64,000 nucleotides of DNA, from the NCBI GenBank assembly GCA_002794735.1, contig NBAZ01000001.1, positions 2,480,001-2,544,000 of the forward strand. The letters are read 5' to 3'. The notes beneath the pieces are model-generated. The model had not been told where the DNA came from. It made no database searches and was given only the letters and a program-made list of their open reading frames with translations. This DNA is from Pyrrhoderma lamaoense. Taxonomy: Eukaryota > Basidiomycota > Agaricomycetes > Hymenochaetales > Hymenochaetaceae. Each line of letters opens with the position of its first letter. Position 1 is the stretch's first letter. Of the stretch, positions 25,827-39,600 are shown piece by piece. The position numbers and the translations under genes are program-made.

Positions 25827-26820
25827 TTTATCGAGTGTGGCAGATAAGGTCCCTTGGTGGAATGGCAAGAGGACGTTGGTAAGAGTACTGGGATAGTACT
25901 TCACTTGCTAGTAGATGTAAACAGGGCCGCGGCAGATTTGAGCTAGGAGGGTACACGTGATAGGTGATCGCGAACACGGCAAATGAGGTGTTAGTCATTC
26001 AGTCATCCGCCTTGACGGTTACGCATACGGAACAACGATCAATCTGTCGTTTTTTTATCCAGAGTCGGCTTCCTTCTTACTGCTTCTCCAAAACACACGC
26101 TTGCACCGACATTTACACGATGTTTTCTCACATGTGTTCTAACTCGTGGATAGATCCATCGTTTTCCATACAATCTATCATTAATAATCAATAGACGCTA
26201 TTCATGTTTTTACCATCGATGAAACATATTCGCAAATACCGTCCCTCGGATACTGCCACCGAAGATTATGCTATTATCATTTCAAGTACTCGTCATATTC
26301 TTTTTGCATTATAGTGATCTTTCTGGTCTGACTTCTCATTGTCTCCTATTCTTACCGAGTCGTAAACTGAGTTTCCAGGAAACCGCAGCATTTGCCTTCC
26401 TTCACTTTATATTCAGTCTTGTCTTCTGTTCCCCGGGCGCTTGTCTTGATATTCAGTTCAATACTGACACTTGACTTGTCCTCGATGGCACTTGAATTGC
26501 TTCCATGAGATTTGTCGATGTATGACAAACATGCGTACAGCTTAATGACTCAGCCAAATGACTGTAAAGGTGACAATTTTGTCATACAATCAGGAGGCAT
26601 GCGTTCACTACAATATATTCGAATGCAGATACAGTGTACAACTATATGTATAACTTTAACTCAGGAATGAATTATGACTCAAGATACACAAGAACTCACT
26701 TACCATGACTCGGGAGCTACCTTTGATGATAGGAGCTAGTAATTATAATCATCAATATAAACTATTGATTTGGTTTATGAGATGGATAGAATACTATAGT
26801 TTCCGTATAAGCTCACCATG
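25827..26820. other. Intergenic region
   Basis: About 1 kb between the start of the SNF2-RING gene and the end of the RNase III-like gene (both minus strand). It should hold the SNF2-RING promoter and the 3' end of the neighbour. Open frames at 26268-26474 and 25964-26194 on the plus strand have no recognisable features and no splice context. Confidence 0.5.
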
Positions 26821-28113
26821 CTAATAGCTATAGCCACCCCACCCCATGGCAAAATAGGCATTTCTTGCTGCTTCCTCCTTGGATGCTTGCTTACTACGCC
26901 CTCGGCCTCGACCCTTCTCAATTTCATTCACTAATCATGTTATTAGTCAGATTCTGACGCAATATAATTGCAATGAAATAAGTGTTCAATACAAACCACG
27001 ACATGTAGTAAGCCATATCGGCTCATGAGCCGTTCCCTGGTTTTCTGCCAAATACTCAAGTTTCAACTTTCGTTGTGCACACATCTGGTTGAAAATCGGG
27101 AGATACGCGAATGTTTTCACTATTGGTGGAGGTGGTGGAAGCGGCACAACATTACTAGTAGCAGGAAACACGTGTGGTACTTCATAATGTGCACTTGATC
27201 CGACAATTGTTGTAGACATTGTTGGATTAGCAGGGGGTAGTTCAGAGGCTGTAGGCAATGGGGATATTGTTTCTAGTGGACTAGACTCTTTTCGGGGTCT
27301 TTTACCCAGACGTGGACTATCATCAACATCTGCCGTTTTATTGTCAACTGGAACACGAATTATTTCTGCTTCAGGGTCTAGCAACATGGTAATCCAATTT
27401 AAAGCAGTTATAGGTCCAGTATGGGTGTAAATGTATACAGCTCCAACGTAAGCATGGAAGAGAGTTTTGGTTTCCTACACATTGTTGTTAGTAACAATAC
27501 ATTATTTGGAGAAATGACATAGGGGGTATATCGATGTTTGTTTGCGATTGAATGCAGTAATTTAGCCTTAGGTTGGACATTCTAATGTTATGTTAAAAAT
27601 GATATGATTAAATAATCAACTTACTTCCGGTGTGTGGATTTTTAAATCGTCAGAATGCATGTATCTCAGCCTCTGGTACAAGCGATAGTGCTCAACCCAA
27701 ATTTTATAATTATCTTCACTTAATAACGTATTTCTAAGTTTCTGTGTAAAGACAGCCCATGATCAAGACAAAGGAAGCTTCAGTGGTGCTCTATAGCGCC
27801 CATAATCTACGGAATTAAAACATACAAACATATCCTTGGCAGTGACTATAGGCCTTTTTTTATAAAGGTAAGTTGTCACTGCAGTCTGTAAGACAGAATC
27901 CCCAAGAACTGCTAATCGTTCATTGTCGAAGGACTTCTCTGGATCGTAACCCATTGTTAATGATTTGTGAGAGAACGTCTCCAGGATGAGATCTCCATTG
28001 ATAGCAGGAAGTTCAGGAAAGTCAGTACGCACGGCTGAAGACATCTGAGAGGAAGATGGTTGAGAACAAGAAGATGGAGAGCACTTATATCTAAATTTTG
28101 GTGGGTTAAGCAT
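26821..28113 (-). CDS. RNase III-like protein with C-terminal dsRNA-binding domain, catalytic site degenerate
   Basis: The N-terminal part carries an RNase III fold signature: ETFSHKSL then NERLAVLGDSVLQTAV (28000-27890), corresponding to the ERLEFLGD motif, and a second block ETKTLFHAYVGAVYIY (27475-27425), corresponding to D..E A..GA. A Pro/Ser-rich linker follows (PLPPPPPIVKTF), then a dsRBD: FNQMCAQRKLKLEYLAEN, EPIWLTTC, and after an intron GRGRSKQASKEEAARNAYFA. It ends GWGGYSY. In the first motif the second Glu is Ala; in the second motif the usual catalytic Asp and Glu are not present (Thr and His at the aligned places). So it probably binds dsRNA without cleaving it, like mitochondrial ribosomal RNase III relatives. 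No frame breaks found. Exact start (28113 or the internal Met at MSSAVRTDF) is open. Confidence 0.78.
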
Positions 28114-28291
28114 ATAGATTCATTAAAACCTGAACATGTTCACGTGCTTACTCTCCAGGATGTAAATATATCTCCGGATTTGGAATAGATAGTCACGAGA
28201 TTTTCCACACTCTGGTATATTTTTCAGAGAAATAAGACTTAAATTATTAACAATGAGTAATTTAGATCTTCAACATTATAGTAACTATCTA

Positions 28292-29608
28292 TTATAATTG
28301 AGGCATAACCTGGTTAGGTGCTACCCTGAGAACCAGATCTCTCAGCTTCCTACGCTCTGCCTCCTGTTTTTCTGCAGCCCGTTTCTTTCTTCTCTCTAAT
28401 CTCGCCTGTAAGCCACGAGCGATCCATCTCTTCCTCAACTCTGCCTTCCTATCTATGCGAACCTGCTCACGCCATCTGTGTGTCGCCTCAGCAATAGCTT
28501 CCTTCTTGCTACGGCCTTCAATAATCTTGCCAAGCTCCTCATCAATGTATTTCTTCAGAAGAGCACGTTGACGTGCTTTAGCGGCTAAATAACGTTCTCT
28601 CTTCTTGACCGTGAGTGGGGATTGGAGAGTTCTCGAGTGATATACAATTCCATAGGTACGTTTTGTCTATATGGGATCTCATCGCGCAACATACGGACGT
28701 ACGCATCCTCGTCTTCTTTCCGTAAGGCTGGTGCACTTGTACCGATAGCAGGTTTCTTGGTAGGCGAGTATGTAATATCTAAAATTGCCTCAAGTGGGGT
28801 GTCATAACTCGTCGCTGTTTATAGAAATAACTTGATAAGACGAAGGTTAAGTATGAAACAATCGAATGCATACGCTTTGGAACTAAAGGTTCGTCTTGCT
28901 TGGGCCAAGGAATAGGGATGCGTTGAGGAGTGCCTGAATCCGGTTTGGGAGGGGAGGTGTTGTAGCCGTAGCGAAACGTTCCCAAACAAAGCGACCTTTA
29001 CGAACTTGGGCTCAGTTGTACCAATACGCTTTGCAAATACCTAAAAGGTTCTGCGAGTAAGCATACGTCTGAATTAGAGGGAGAAACGAGTGACGGACGG
29101 AATCTTTCTTGGTTCAGTTGACCCAGGCTCTGGAGGAAAGTCATAGTCCCCTATGAAAATCTGAAGACCGGAATAATGTACATTTTTATGTGGGTTTCGA
29201 ATGTGGTAGAATGCGCGAACGTCATTTTCCGCAAACTCTTTCCTCTATATTTATTTGTGATGCACAAAAAAGAACTATTACTTTAGTATATCAAAACCAT
29301 GTATTGAATGGACGTACCCTTTTGTCGCCATCAATGTAGACGCGATTTGTAAATTTGTTCAAACCCTTAACTTCTCGAATGCGGCCTTCTTTCTCTGCCA
29401 TAATCCGAACTTGGTCCCCAGGAACAATATTCCACCATTTTATGCGATCATTAGGTGCAACAGCTCTTTTTGACTTGTCCAAGGGATTGGGAATTACAAT
29501 GTGACTTGGTTTAGCAACTGGTAGCAAGTGCCGGAAGTTTGAAGTAACTCTAGATGTAGAAAATATCTTTTTGGCCTCTTCTCGGGATGCAAACCTCCTG
29601 ACACTCAT
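28292..29608 (-). CDS. Mitochondrial large-subunit ribosomal protein uL24m (L24/L40 type, KOW motif)
   Basis: Mitoribosomal protein. The start at 29608 gives a basic, Ser/Arg-rich presequence (MSVRRFASREEAKKIFSTS), as expected for mitochondrial import; an upstream in-frame Met at 29683 would add a less presequence-like piece. The KOW unit is clear: DRIKWWNIVPGDQVRIM, EGRIREVKGLNKFTNRVYI. Later exons give AFYHIRNPHKNVHYSG and a long basic helical C-terminus (RALLKKYIDEELGKI, RWREQVRIDRKAELRKRW), ending APNQVMPQL. One frame break at the A run 28974-28976 (WERF / RYGYNTSPP) needs one base. The extended C-terminus is usual for the fungal protein. Confidence 0.85.
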
Positions 29609-30215
29609 CACTAGGCAGGAGTAAGGTGAGAGACTGAGCTTCGTAGTACGGCAAGACTTTTCTGTACGGGGCGACCCGAACAAATCATGTCGATCTATAG
29701 ATATACCGAATAAGGAAAGTATAATTTATCTGCCAAAATTACAAAAAGTCGGTTGTAAATATACCAACACTGTCCTTCGTCTTTTATATTTACATTTTGC
29801 ATATTATTTTTGATCATACTGCATTAGTCGTAATATACCTATATATTATCTACACTATGTAGTAGCTGCTATTGCTAGTGACGAGAGTTTACACCATGTA
29901 TTCTGTATTCTTCAGTAAAATCAATAAGATGCGAATGCAGGTTATGAAAGGAATATGTAAAAAGTAGTGAGTATTGATACTTAAGTCAAGTGTTTAAATA
30001 TTGATAAAATGCAAGTAGCATGGTACTCATGTAAAGTATACAGATGCATTTAGGCCTCTAATTGCATGAAAGAGGTTCTAAGCATTAGAAAAAAAGCAGA
30101 TTTGGATATGCGATAAAGAAATCAAGCTATAATAAAAATGCTGATATTAATGGATCTGAGAATATTATCTGAAAGTCAACTAATTTTGCGATGACGTTAT
30201 ATTTTCTCTTTTTCA
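29609..30215. other. Intergenic region
   Basis: AT-rich space between two minus-strand genes: promoter of uL24m on the left, 3' flank of the CHD-like gene on the right. No gene or RNA recognised. Confidence 0.5.
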
Positions 30216-33200
30216 CTAGACGGTCTTCATCTTCTTCGCGGGATGCTGCCCATATCCCATATCTTGTGTCTGTATAGTTTGGCCGAGGAGAGCTGGTCCA
30301 GGTCCAGATGAAGTAGTGGTAGTGGTAGTAACACTTCTTGGGTTCTGTAAAACTGGTAGGTCTAGCGTGCGAGCTTTGCGAGGTTGGTGCTTAGTTAAAT
30401 GAGAAAGACCACGCTTTTCTAGCCGCTCGTCAATAAGCGATATAGCAAAATTCTACAAGGATACATGGTCAGATAATCGTATAAGGTCCTGTGATATGCA
30501 AGACGCACCCGCTCCTCAAGAGGTAAATCAAAACTATCAACGATAACTCTCCTGTACTCGACTAAATTATGCGCATTATCTATCATCCGACATTGACCAG
30601 GACCGTGCACATTTGAACAAAGGCTGCATAATCCTAGTTCATGGATACTTTGCGTAGTTTGTAGAGGTGTAGTTAAGGTTGGAGCAGAGAAAGAATTTGA
30701 AGGAAGGGGATTAGATGTGATAGAAGGAGCTTGCGATGACCGTGGGTCTATAAGAAAAACACCAGGTTTCGGATATCCTACTTGGTTCCATTCATTGTTG
30801 AGATCAAGCCTGAATTGAGTAACATTTGGAATTGTTGCTTGATTATCTGACGGTTTGAAAGGCTCTGCATCATTCAATCCTAAGTTCTCTTCAGGGAGAA
30901 CTTCCGCATCTGTCGTTGCTTCGGATGTCACAGACGGAGGCCTAGCGTACTCATCTTCAGAGTCATAATGCTGATCCTTCTTCTTTTTGGACTTTGATAC
31001 CCTTTCGGGGCTGTCATCAATGTAGTAATTCTACATACGGCCAAATTGTCAAATTGAAGTGCATGGGTATGATTGAGGTACCTTACCTTTACTTTTGTAG
31101 TCTTGCGACGTACACCCCGGCCTATCTTTTCCCGTTGTCGTACTTCTTCTTGCTTACGTTGCTCCTCAATTTTCTTTAGTGTCTGGGCCCAGGAGTCTTC
31201 CGTTTCGTTGGCATTGTCCGCATCTATGAGGTCATCAAGGGTTTCCTTATTAGCTGACCACACTTTTGCAAACGATAATGCGTCGCTGCTTTCGTCTTGC
31301 ACGGCCTCAGTCTCAACTTTGTTTATGAGATCATCAATATCATTCTCGGAGTCTTTGAATTATTTAGTTAGCATCAATTATCATAGGTACTCTGTGAAAC
31401 TGACAGTTTATATCGTGGTTTCCCTCGCCTTCCTCGAAAAGAGCTTTTGCTCCGAAGGTAAGTAAAGATCTCAGATCCTCTGTATCATCCTCATCTATCT
31501 TCTGAACTATGAGATGATCCAACACAAGCTTCTTCTTTCCCGTTTGCATTATTTTCTCTGGATATAATATAAGCTGAGAGGTTTTGATACTATGGTGATG
31601 ATACACACCTTCCACTGAGTCCTTGGTCATAAATTTGAAGACTAGACATCTCTTTTTTTGTCCATATCTGTGAGCTCTGGCGATGGCCTAGTTCACATGT
31701 AAACACTTATGAGACGAAGAGAAAGATTAAAGTAGCTTACCTGAAGATCTTGATGTGGATTGAAATCCGGATCAAAAAGAATAACTGTATCTGCACTCCA
31801 CAGATTGATCCCTACCCCGCCGGCTCGAGTAGTGAGGATGAATACGAAGTAATCTGAGTTTTCGTGGTTGAATGCATCAACGGACTTCTGACGGTCGGCT
31901 TGCTTAGTATCTCCATCCTATCTATCATCAGTCATTGATTTTCTGAGAAGAAAGATACAAACTTACTAGGCGTAAAAATTTGTGGCCTTCGCCTTGCAAG
32001 AAATCCTCTCTAAGGACCATGTCAAATCGGTTGTCAATAGATTGAACAATACTGCGTACATAATGTTAAGGGCTAATTTAAACTGGGAATACGTCGGTAA
32101 TGTTGTGGTTATAAAAGGATTATGGTGGGCTTACCTGGCTGAATAGAAGAATGCGATGACCTTTAGCTTTGAGCTTGGGAAGAAGAAGTTTTAGGAAGCG
32201 TAGCTTCGAGCTTGCATCAATTAACTTTGAGTGTGAATCTTCTATAGACAGATCCTTTGGCTCAATTTCATCGTGAACTAGATAAGGGTGCTGTGTACAC
32301 CTAATAAGTCTGATTAGAGGAGAGAATTTTCGTTAAAAAAAGGGAGGACATAGGTACTTTCGTAACTCCATCAAGATATTTCTCATATTTGACTTCTTTG
32401 TATATGACTTATTCACGCGTGTCGATGAGTCCACAGTCAACATTCTTAATAGATTCAAATTCTTGCCTATGTTGGATTAGCTGAAAGATATTCAAACACA
32501 TTTTGATTATGAGACGTACTAATAATAGATTTGTACACTTCCTTCTGTAAGGGAGCCATGGAAACAGGCACAATAACTTCGTTCTATACAATTATTAGGA
32601 TTATTAGTGGGAATAGTGTAATTTCTTGAGACTATGGACTAACCTTTGGAGGTAAACTGAGGACATCCGCTTTCACCCGCCGTAAGAAATAGGGACGAAG
32701 TTTCTCATGAAGAGTTTTGACCCTCTCCTCGTCTAGGACCTCGTATTCACTTTCCAAGGTATCTAAGTCACTCCATTCTTCTGGATCAAGGAAATTCAGC
32801 AGGTTAAATAGTTCACGGATATTATTATTCAAGGGTGTCTTTGAATGAGGCGTGTGTTAGAGTGACAAGCAGATCTTTCAAGAGGTAAAAATATACGTAC
32901 ACCCGTCATAAGGACACGGAAGCCTGAATTTAATTCCGATAGTCTCCTGAAAATCAAGTTTGTATCGCTTTTCACTATAGAAATAATCAGAGATCATTGA
33001 GTGATACAAGATTGATGCAATTTACATCTTTGGCCTTCATCAACTACAAGCACTTCCCAGCGAGGATTCTTCTTGAAGACAGGACTGAAGTCGTTTTTGC
33101 CTGTCACAGTTTCATAAGTAGTAACCAGGACATGATATTTTGCCCCCGTCGTTCCATGAGTAACACGATCATGATGCAACTCGTATTGCTTGATGATTCT

Positions 33201-36131
33201 ACGAGATTCTGCATCACCATAGAACGGGACAACCCGCAAATTTGGGGCCCAACGCGCGAATTCTCGAACCCAATTAGAAATAGTAGAATTTGGTACAACC
33301 ACCAAGAAAGGGTATATATCAAGCCGAGAATGAAGCAGTCCAAGAAAGGTGATGATTTGCACAGTTTTCCCCTGAAAACAAGTTATTCCAATTTCCGGAA
33401 CAATCTATAGAAAAGGTCTTACCAAACCCATTTCGTCTGCTAGGATGCTTGATGTTTTCTTTATCCAATTATAACTCAGCCAGCTTACACCTTGGATCTA
33501 GATATTCATTAATTACTAGGGATCAACACCTTTTGGGATTGAACTCACCTGGAAAGGCATCAGCTTCGATTGCTCATCTTGTCCGATATCATATTTCCCG
33601 TCACTCGATATTTTCAACTTCAGTGGATCCTTATAGATCCCCTCCCTGTCGTCGAGCAATTTGTAAAAGCTTGCTGACTTTTGCTTCACTGTTACTGTAC
33701 GTGAAGACAAGAAAGATTTGAAAGCATGGAGATACTTCTGGTATCCACGTTCACCAGGTCTCGGAGGAGAATCCCATGTCGCTTCATCATAGTTTAGATC
33801 GTCCCATTTGATGAATGCCCATATGATCTTGTCGGCGTCACTTTCTTGTAGTTTCCTGCCACTTCGCTTTTCGAATTCATCAACATCGACATCAAAGTTG
33901 CCAGATGGCTCCTCTCCAAACTTGAAAGCTCGATCAAATTCTTCCTGAGCTTCTAAGGGTGCTTCGTCTGTCTCACCATTTTCCCCGCTATACCCTTCCC
34001 TTGATTTATTAAGCCTCTTCGTTGGGGTCCAGATGCGGACGTCCAAAACGCGTTCAACAGTAGTCCAAAGCTTCGGAATTCTTGCTTCCGCATCAGGTAA
34101 GGGGGCAGGAGTGCCATCTGAATTTATCAAAGTGGCTTCTACCGAAGTTTCACGGGAGCTACCCTCCAACATGGTAGGCTCATCGGTCACAATTCTTTCT
34201 GCGCCGTCATCTCCCGAATTATCTGAAAGAGGGATCCTTGGACCCAGTTCATAGAAATTCTTCAAACGAGCCATATTTGTCGATAGTAGCCACATATGCG
34301 GAACCCATGTAGTCCTTCGATAGCTTCGAGTTTTCCATTTGACGAGATATTCTCGAGGAAGGTTTTCTTTGTACTTTGGCATTGCAAGAGGGTCCATATA
34401 CGCATCTTTCGCATCAGCTGGATAGGGCCTCCATGCTATCACTTTGTCGACTGGAAGGACATATGAGATACAATCGTTACATTCCCATTTATTTTCATTC
34501 TGGTAGTACTCTGCTACTTCAGCAACGGTGAGGTCTTGATTGTCATCTGGTTTCTTGAGATGATGATAGTGAGCCAATCGTCTGCACCTAAAGCATCGAA
34601 ACAAGAGACTCGAATCCGATTCACGAGAAGTAGGAGAATCATGGTCCAATGTTTTGGCTGGTTCTCCATCGACCTCCATCTTGTCATCAGTTACGCTGTT
34701 AGGTAAATCGTTTGGAGTCGCTAGATTATCTTTTGGCTCAGGTTTAAGAACGACCTCATGGCAGACCATACACATGCCGCCCTTGGAGCACGACGCACAG
34801 ACGAAGTCTGTGGCCTCATCTATTTCAAGATCTTTGAAACCACCCAATCCTTGACCCATAAGATTGTCCTCGGCTTGAGCTTTAGCACGTACAGCTTTCA
34901 TTATCTCTGAACGTTGAGTAGCAGAGAGGCACCGCCAATGAGAGACGGTACAACACTTCAAACTTAGCATATGATCGATTTAGATTCTTGAACATACTAT
35001 GTATAAAAATTGATGATGCGTACCACTGCACCCACCCTCCTAGTCTAGTAAGTATTCTTCATTGTTTGGATCAAGCTCATCCTCGTCCTTTTCCTTTTCC
35101 TCTTACTTCGTTTGGCGCGTTCTAAGAGAATATGGGAAGGTGATCTATGACACTTCTCGCAGATATCATAATGTTTCCGTAGTGCGGCAGTCTCTTCATC
35201 AGAATCATAGTCATCATGAATAGAATGAATACATCCGTAAGCCGGTTTAGGAGCTTTACGTCTCCTTTTAGGTTTGGAACTCCCAGATAGCACTGAACCA
35301 CTGTCATAACCACTGGACCCTTCTGAAGAGGAGTCCCCAGCCTCAAAGTCACTATCCTCATGCAAGGCATACGACTTCTTTGTAACAGCTCTTGAACTCC
35401 TACGCAATTGATAGTCACTTTCATCATCCGTCTCCACAGAAGAAAAGCGATGATGCGAGCTACTCATTCTAGATATCCTTTTGCTCGTGCCCTTCCAACG
35501 GGATCTAACAGCAATTGTGTTATAATCACTCTCCTCTTCCTCATCATCTTCGCTCTCATCATATGTAAAATATATGCTGTCAACATCTTCAGCGTGTTCA
35601 GGATGCACTACAAATAATCTGGACTTGTAATCTCTTTGATTTTTCCCGAACTCATCCTTTCATCTGGAAAGTTTCAGCCAAACCTCCTAGTCTCACATGT
35701 GTTTGCTCACGTACCATAGTCTTTAGCCATTTCTGGTAAGGTCTCACGAAGTACAGAATGACTAAACTAAAACAATTCTTCAGTTTGAGAATACAGATTT
35801 GACGCGTCACATATTTACCCTACGACAAAACCCATCGTCGTATTTCACATAAACCCATGTTTCTCTTCCCAATTCAACTCAGCCTTAACGTATAAAGCTT
35901 TCGGTGGTCTTTTTGTCCTCAAGTATACTTCCGACCAGGAGCATTGGAGGGTTCATACTTTTCCAGAGTTTCTGTGCTGAGTTTGGGGATTTCCACATAT
36001 AACTTCGCGTCCTCTGAGGATGGCAGTATATTACTTAAAGGGCTTGCAGAATGGGTAAGGGGTGGGGTAGGTGCATTCGAAGAGGTAGATTCTAAGGCAA
36101 ATAGGTTAGCCGGATCATCTTGGACATTCAT
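30216..36131 (-). CDS. Mi-2/CHD-type chromatin remodelling ATPase (Mit1/CHD3-like)
   Basis: SNF2 ATPase with chromatin-reader modules, resembling S. pombe Mit1 of the SHREC silencing complex and metazoan Mi-2. Order: acidic/basic N-terminus; PHD-type Cys-rich region with [19 protein letters not shown] split by an intron at about 34978-35027, followed by [15 protein letters not shown] and [14 protein letters not shown]; chromodomain-like segments [20 protein letters not shown] and [18 protein letters not shown]; Walker A LADEMGLGKTVQ split by an intron near 33372-33423; DEGQR box (near 33030) in place of [23 protein letters not shown]; helicase C block [19 protein letters not shown] and [14 protein letters not shown]-terminal tail ending PAKKMKTV. 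One-base losses near 35045, 35089-35092, 35875-35878 and 35921-35930 break the N-terminal exons. The start is provisional (Met at 36131); an upstream exon is possible because the frame is open to about 36194. Confidence 0.88.
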
Positions 36132-36614
36132 GGAGGCACGCAGTGGTATGCCAAACGCGTATAATCCAGTCTTTGGTTGAACGGGCGGAAGCACGTATTA
36201 TTATTGGAAGTCGCGCTGCTCGTGACTGTGAGAACTACGTGACAACAGAACGCCGACCACCTGATTACGCGTTTTGAGAGATCCAATCTACAGATCATAA
36301 AATCATTAAATGATATATTTAAGATGATATACATTCACACCAGTAGCTCTTTCTAACAAAAAAATATTTATTCTTTCTTCAGAGACAGAGCCTAGAGCAT
36401 TACAAGATAGCGTGAAAGATATGGAGTACATAGACCAGATTGAAACGATAATCTCCAAATGAAAGCAAGCTTTTACTAAGGTACATAAGAGAAAGAGAAC
36501 TCAAAATCAGAATAAAAGATAGCACATAAAACATAACACAAACAACAGTAAGAATAATGGGTTATATTGGTCTGTTTTTTAACAGGGTATAATTTCATCC
36601 AATTAACAGTCCAT
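36132..36614. other. Intergenic region (CHD-like promoter, transcription-factor 3' flank)
   Basis: The first 60 bp still look coding in the CHD-like frame. The rest is AT-rich and without gene features. It also contains 36476-36614, which a naive translation would add to the transcription factor because of a stop-codon bypass at 36628. Confidence 0.5.
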
Positions 36615-39600
36615 TTACCAGATTTGTGGGTAGGATATTGTGCCGTTCTCTGATCGTACTCCGGAGGCATCATGAATGCCTCGAGTCCCAGTTGCTGAAG
36701 TGAGTTTCCGCCCAAGTTATCTGATAGCCAAACCGGAAGTTGCTCGTTGGCCGTTCCTTCAAAACCTCGCCATATTTGATCAAGGTTGGCGGCATCTGCA
36801 TTCAACTGGGGTTGAACATGCATAGGTATATGCCCAGGATGAATCGAACCATGTTGAGAGTAGTTCCGATCAAACGTCGGAGAGATAGGTGTAGTCTGAT
36901 TCACAGCATATTGTCTTTCGTTCGGCACAGTATGGGTCGGTGTTCCAGAAGGACGGGACATTGTTGGAGAACGAGAGTTTTTGCGCTTACGGCACTTTTT
37001 GAGCATCAGCGTTAGTGTATTGGCGTAGCGCCGCGCAGGACTAGAGTTAAAACCAACACATTGTCAGAGGATATTCCATTAAATGCTGCTTAACCATCTC
37101 ACTTTCTGACAAAACATCGATTAATTTTTGAACCAGACCATATATATGTTCAAGGTCAACCTGGTCCGGACTGTAGACAATAATCATTCAATTTAGATTC
37201 GGTTCCTTCCTGGCTTATACAAACTTACAACAACCGAACAAGACGAAGCAAGAAAGAAGCCGTAAACGTCGCAGTAGCATGTGTGTAATGGACAGCTAGA
37301 TGTAGAGGACGATAAGACCTTTTACTGGTTAGATTGAGGTGCGAATTTAAACTGACCATATTTTAAACCCTCTCTGTAAGAGGGGAATTGACTGTTATAG
37401 TCAATGCTTGTTGAGCGATATGTAGTGTTTTTTGTGCCAAGTCTTGCAGGTACGGAGGACTGTTAGTAACGTCCTCCGGCCCATCAATTCCTCGAAGGGC
37501 ATACGCATTATGGAATAACTCCGCTAAAAGTTGTTGTATCTGCAGACTTTGACGATAAAAAGCTGGTTTAAATTTTTAGGTTCGGCTTTTCCCTTCTTGT
37601 TCAATATAAATAGCTTACCGGCGTCTTCGTATTTTTGAGAGAAGGCTGAATCCCATGTGCTGAACCACTGGTGGAATTCATGGTTGGCTTCTCGTAAAAC
37701 AGTAAAAGTCTGCTCATTGATAGGATGATCAGGGGATAATTTATTATGAATACGTTCTCGAATAGCCATGAGCTCTAAAGTTGAACAAAGACGCATATCA
37801 TCTTGGATTGCAAGTGGGTGTTTTAATAGTAAACGAGAGCCCCAGATGCTCTCATCATCCCTAAGTATTGCTGGCCGACCAGTCCCGTAAGACATTCTTC
37901 ACGACAGTTAAAAAAACGATAAGACAAAAGTTAACAATTACATACTGATGTTCGAAAAGATATAAACAAAACCAAACTCGGGAAGCCACTATGAGTCTTC
38001 TGTCTTCGCTCGAATTTGTAGCTTTTCCTGATTCTATCCTTCTCAAGAGCTTTGGCCATGCTTGATGCATGGCTAAGCATATAGGTTAGCGGAATTTCTT
38101 CAAAGAAAAGATCCCTGATATAAGAGACTTACACAACTCAGCGGCCATACGGACTGCATGACCTCCACTCAACCAACCGTTATCCGACCAACCAGAAACA
38201 AGAACTATTGAAGGATTATTTCATGTTCTTTATCTTGTGGTTTTGGTAATCAACATGAACATACTCATAGCTTGTACCGCTTCCTGCCTTGTCACTGGAG
38301 CAAAAAGTGTCGCACAAGAAATAGTTTGGACAGCTTCTAAACATTTCAGATATGTCTCGCTCGGGGGCCTGTGAAAGAGTAACATTGTAATTACAACTCT
38401 TTCGTGAGTACATGAATACACACCACCTCCGTCTCTAACTTTCGCTGCTACCATACATACAGCATCAAATGCGAATGGAGAACGTTCATGAAGAGATTCG
38501 TAAGTATCATAATTAGAGTCAAAAACAGGCAAGAATGTTGAACATCCTGCATAGTAACTATAGATCTAATATTCAGAAGATCAAATTTAAAATTAGCATG
38601 CAAGCACTCACAGTTTAAATAGATCACGAGCTTCCTGTTCTGAAATGAGTCTTTTAGTTACAACTGAAAGGAGCCATTCGTTAGCACTTCTTCGTATTCA
38701 TTTCGGATTGTACGTACCATCCTGGAAGGTAGCACGTGGTACAGTTTTGTGTGTAGTTTTACGGCGCTTCGCTGGGTTTGGTTGTTTTGGATCTGGAGAG
38801 GACGATCTTTGGCGACTACCAGGTTCACTGTTCTCCCCACTCTCCTGCGCAGCCCGTTCCGCTGCTACATCAGCTAGTCCACGTAATACTTCCCAGGGTG
38901 CAACGAGGCCCTTCGAAGGAAGTTCTCCGTTATCATCATCCTCGTAGTCACTAGTGTTTGAACTCGTCACATTGGACGATCCTGCCGCCTTTCGTTTGGG
39001 TGAACGGTGTCCGGCGTGATTATGGAGTGAGGTTGACGTCCTTGACGCATGTTGGCGGGGAGAAGTCAGAGATGCATCACTTGGGTTATATCGGACCGAA
39101 GAGACATTTGATGGCGCACTTTGACGGCCATTGATATCTGAAAAGGAGGAGATCGGTGGGAGGGTAGTCCCTTGAGCTGCAGAAGGGTATATGGGATTCG
39201 CGTTTTGGTGCGCCTGGAATGAACTATGTGATGAATGAAGTTGCGGTGGATGCATATCACCAGAAATTCTTTGTCCAGAGCCAGCTGATGGACTCCGATA
39301 CGGCACATTGGGGGCATTTCGTGAGGATTGCCTAGACTGTGATGGTCCGATCATAGGCGGAAGCACATTTTGTGCTTGATATGAGCCTATTCCAGAGTTA
39401 TCTACAGGCGTCTGTGGATGAATATGACTACTATCTATCATCATTGCATTAGCTGAAGTTGGGGTTGAGATGGAGGGGATCCTTGGGCATATGTACTAGG
39501 AGATGACCTCAAAGTAGAAAAGTTTTGAGGTACATTCGGCAACCCCCCGGAACGCAATTGTTGGACAAGCTCAGACAGTGTTTGATGAATTGCGATCTGA

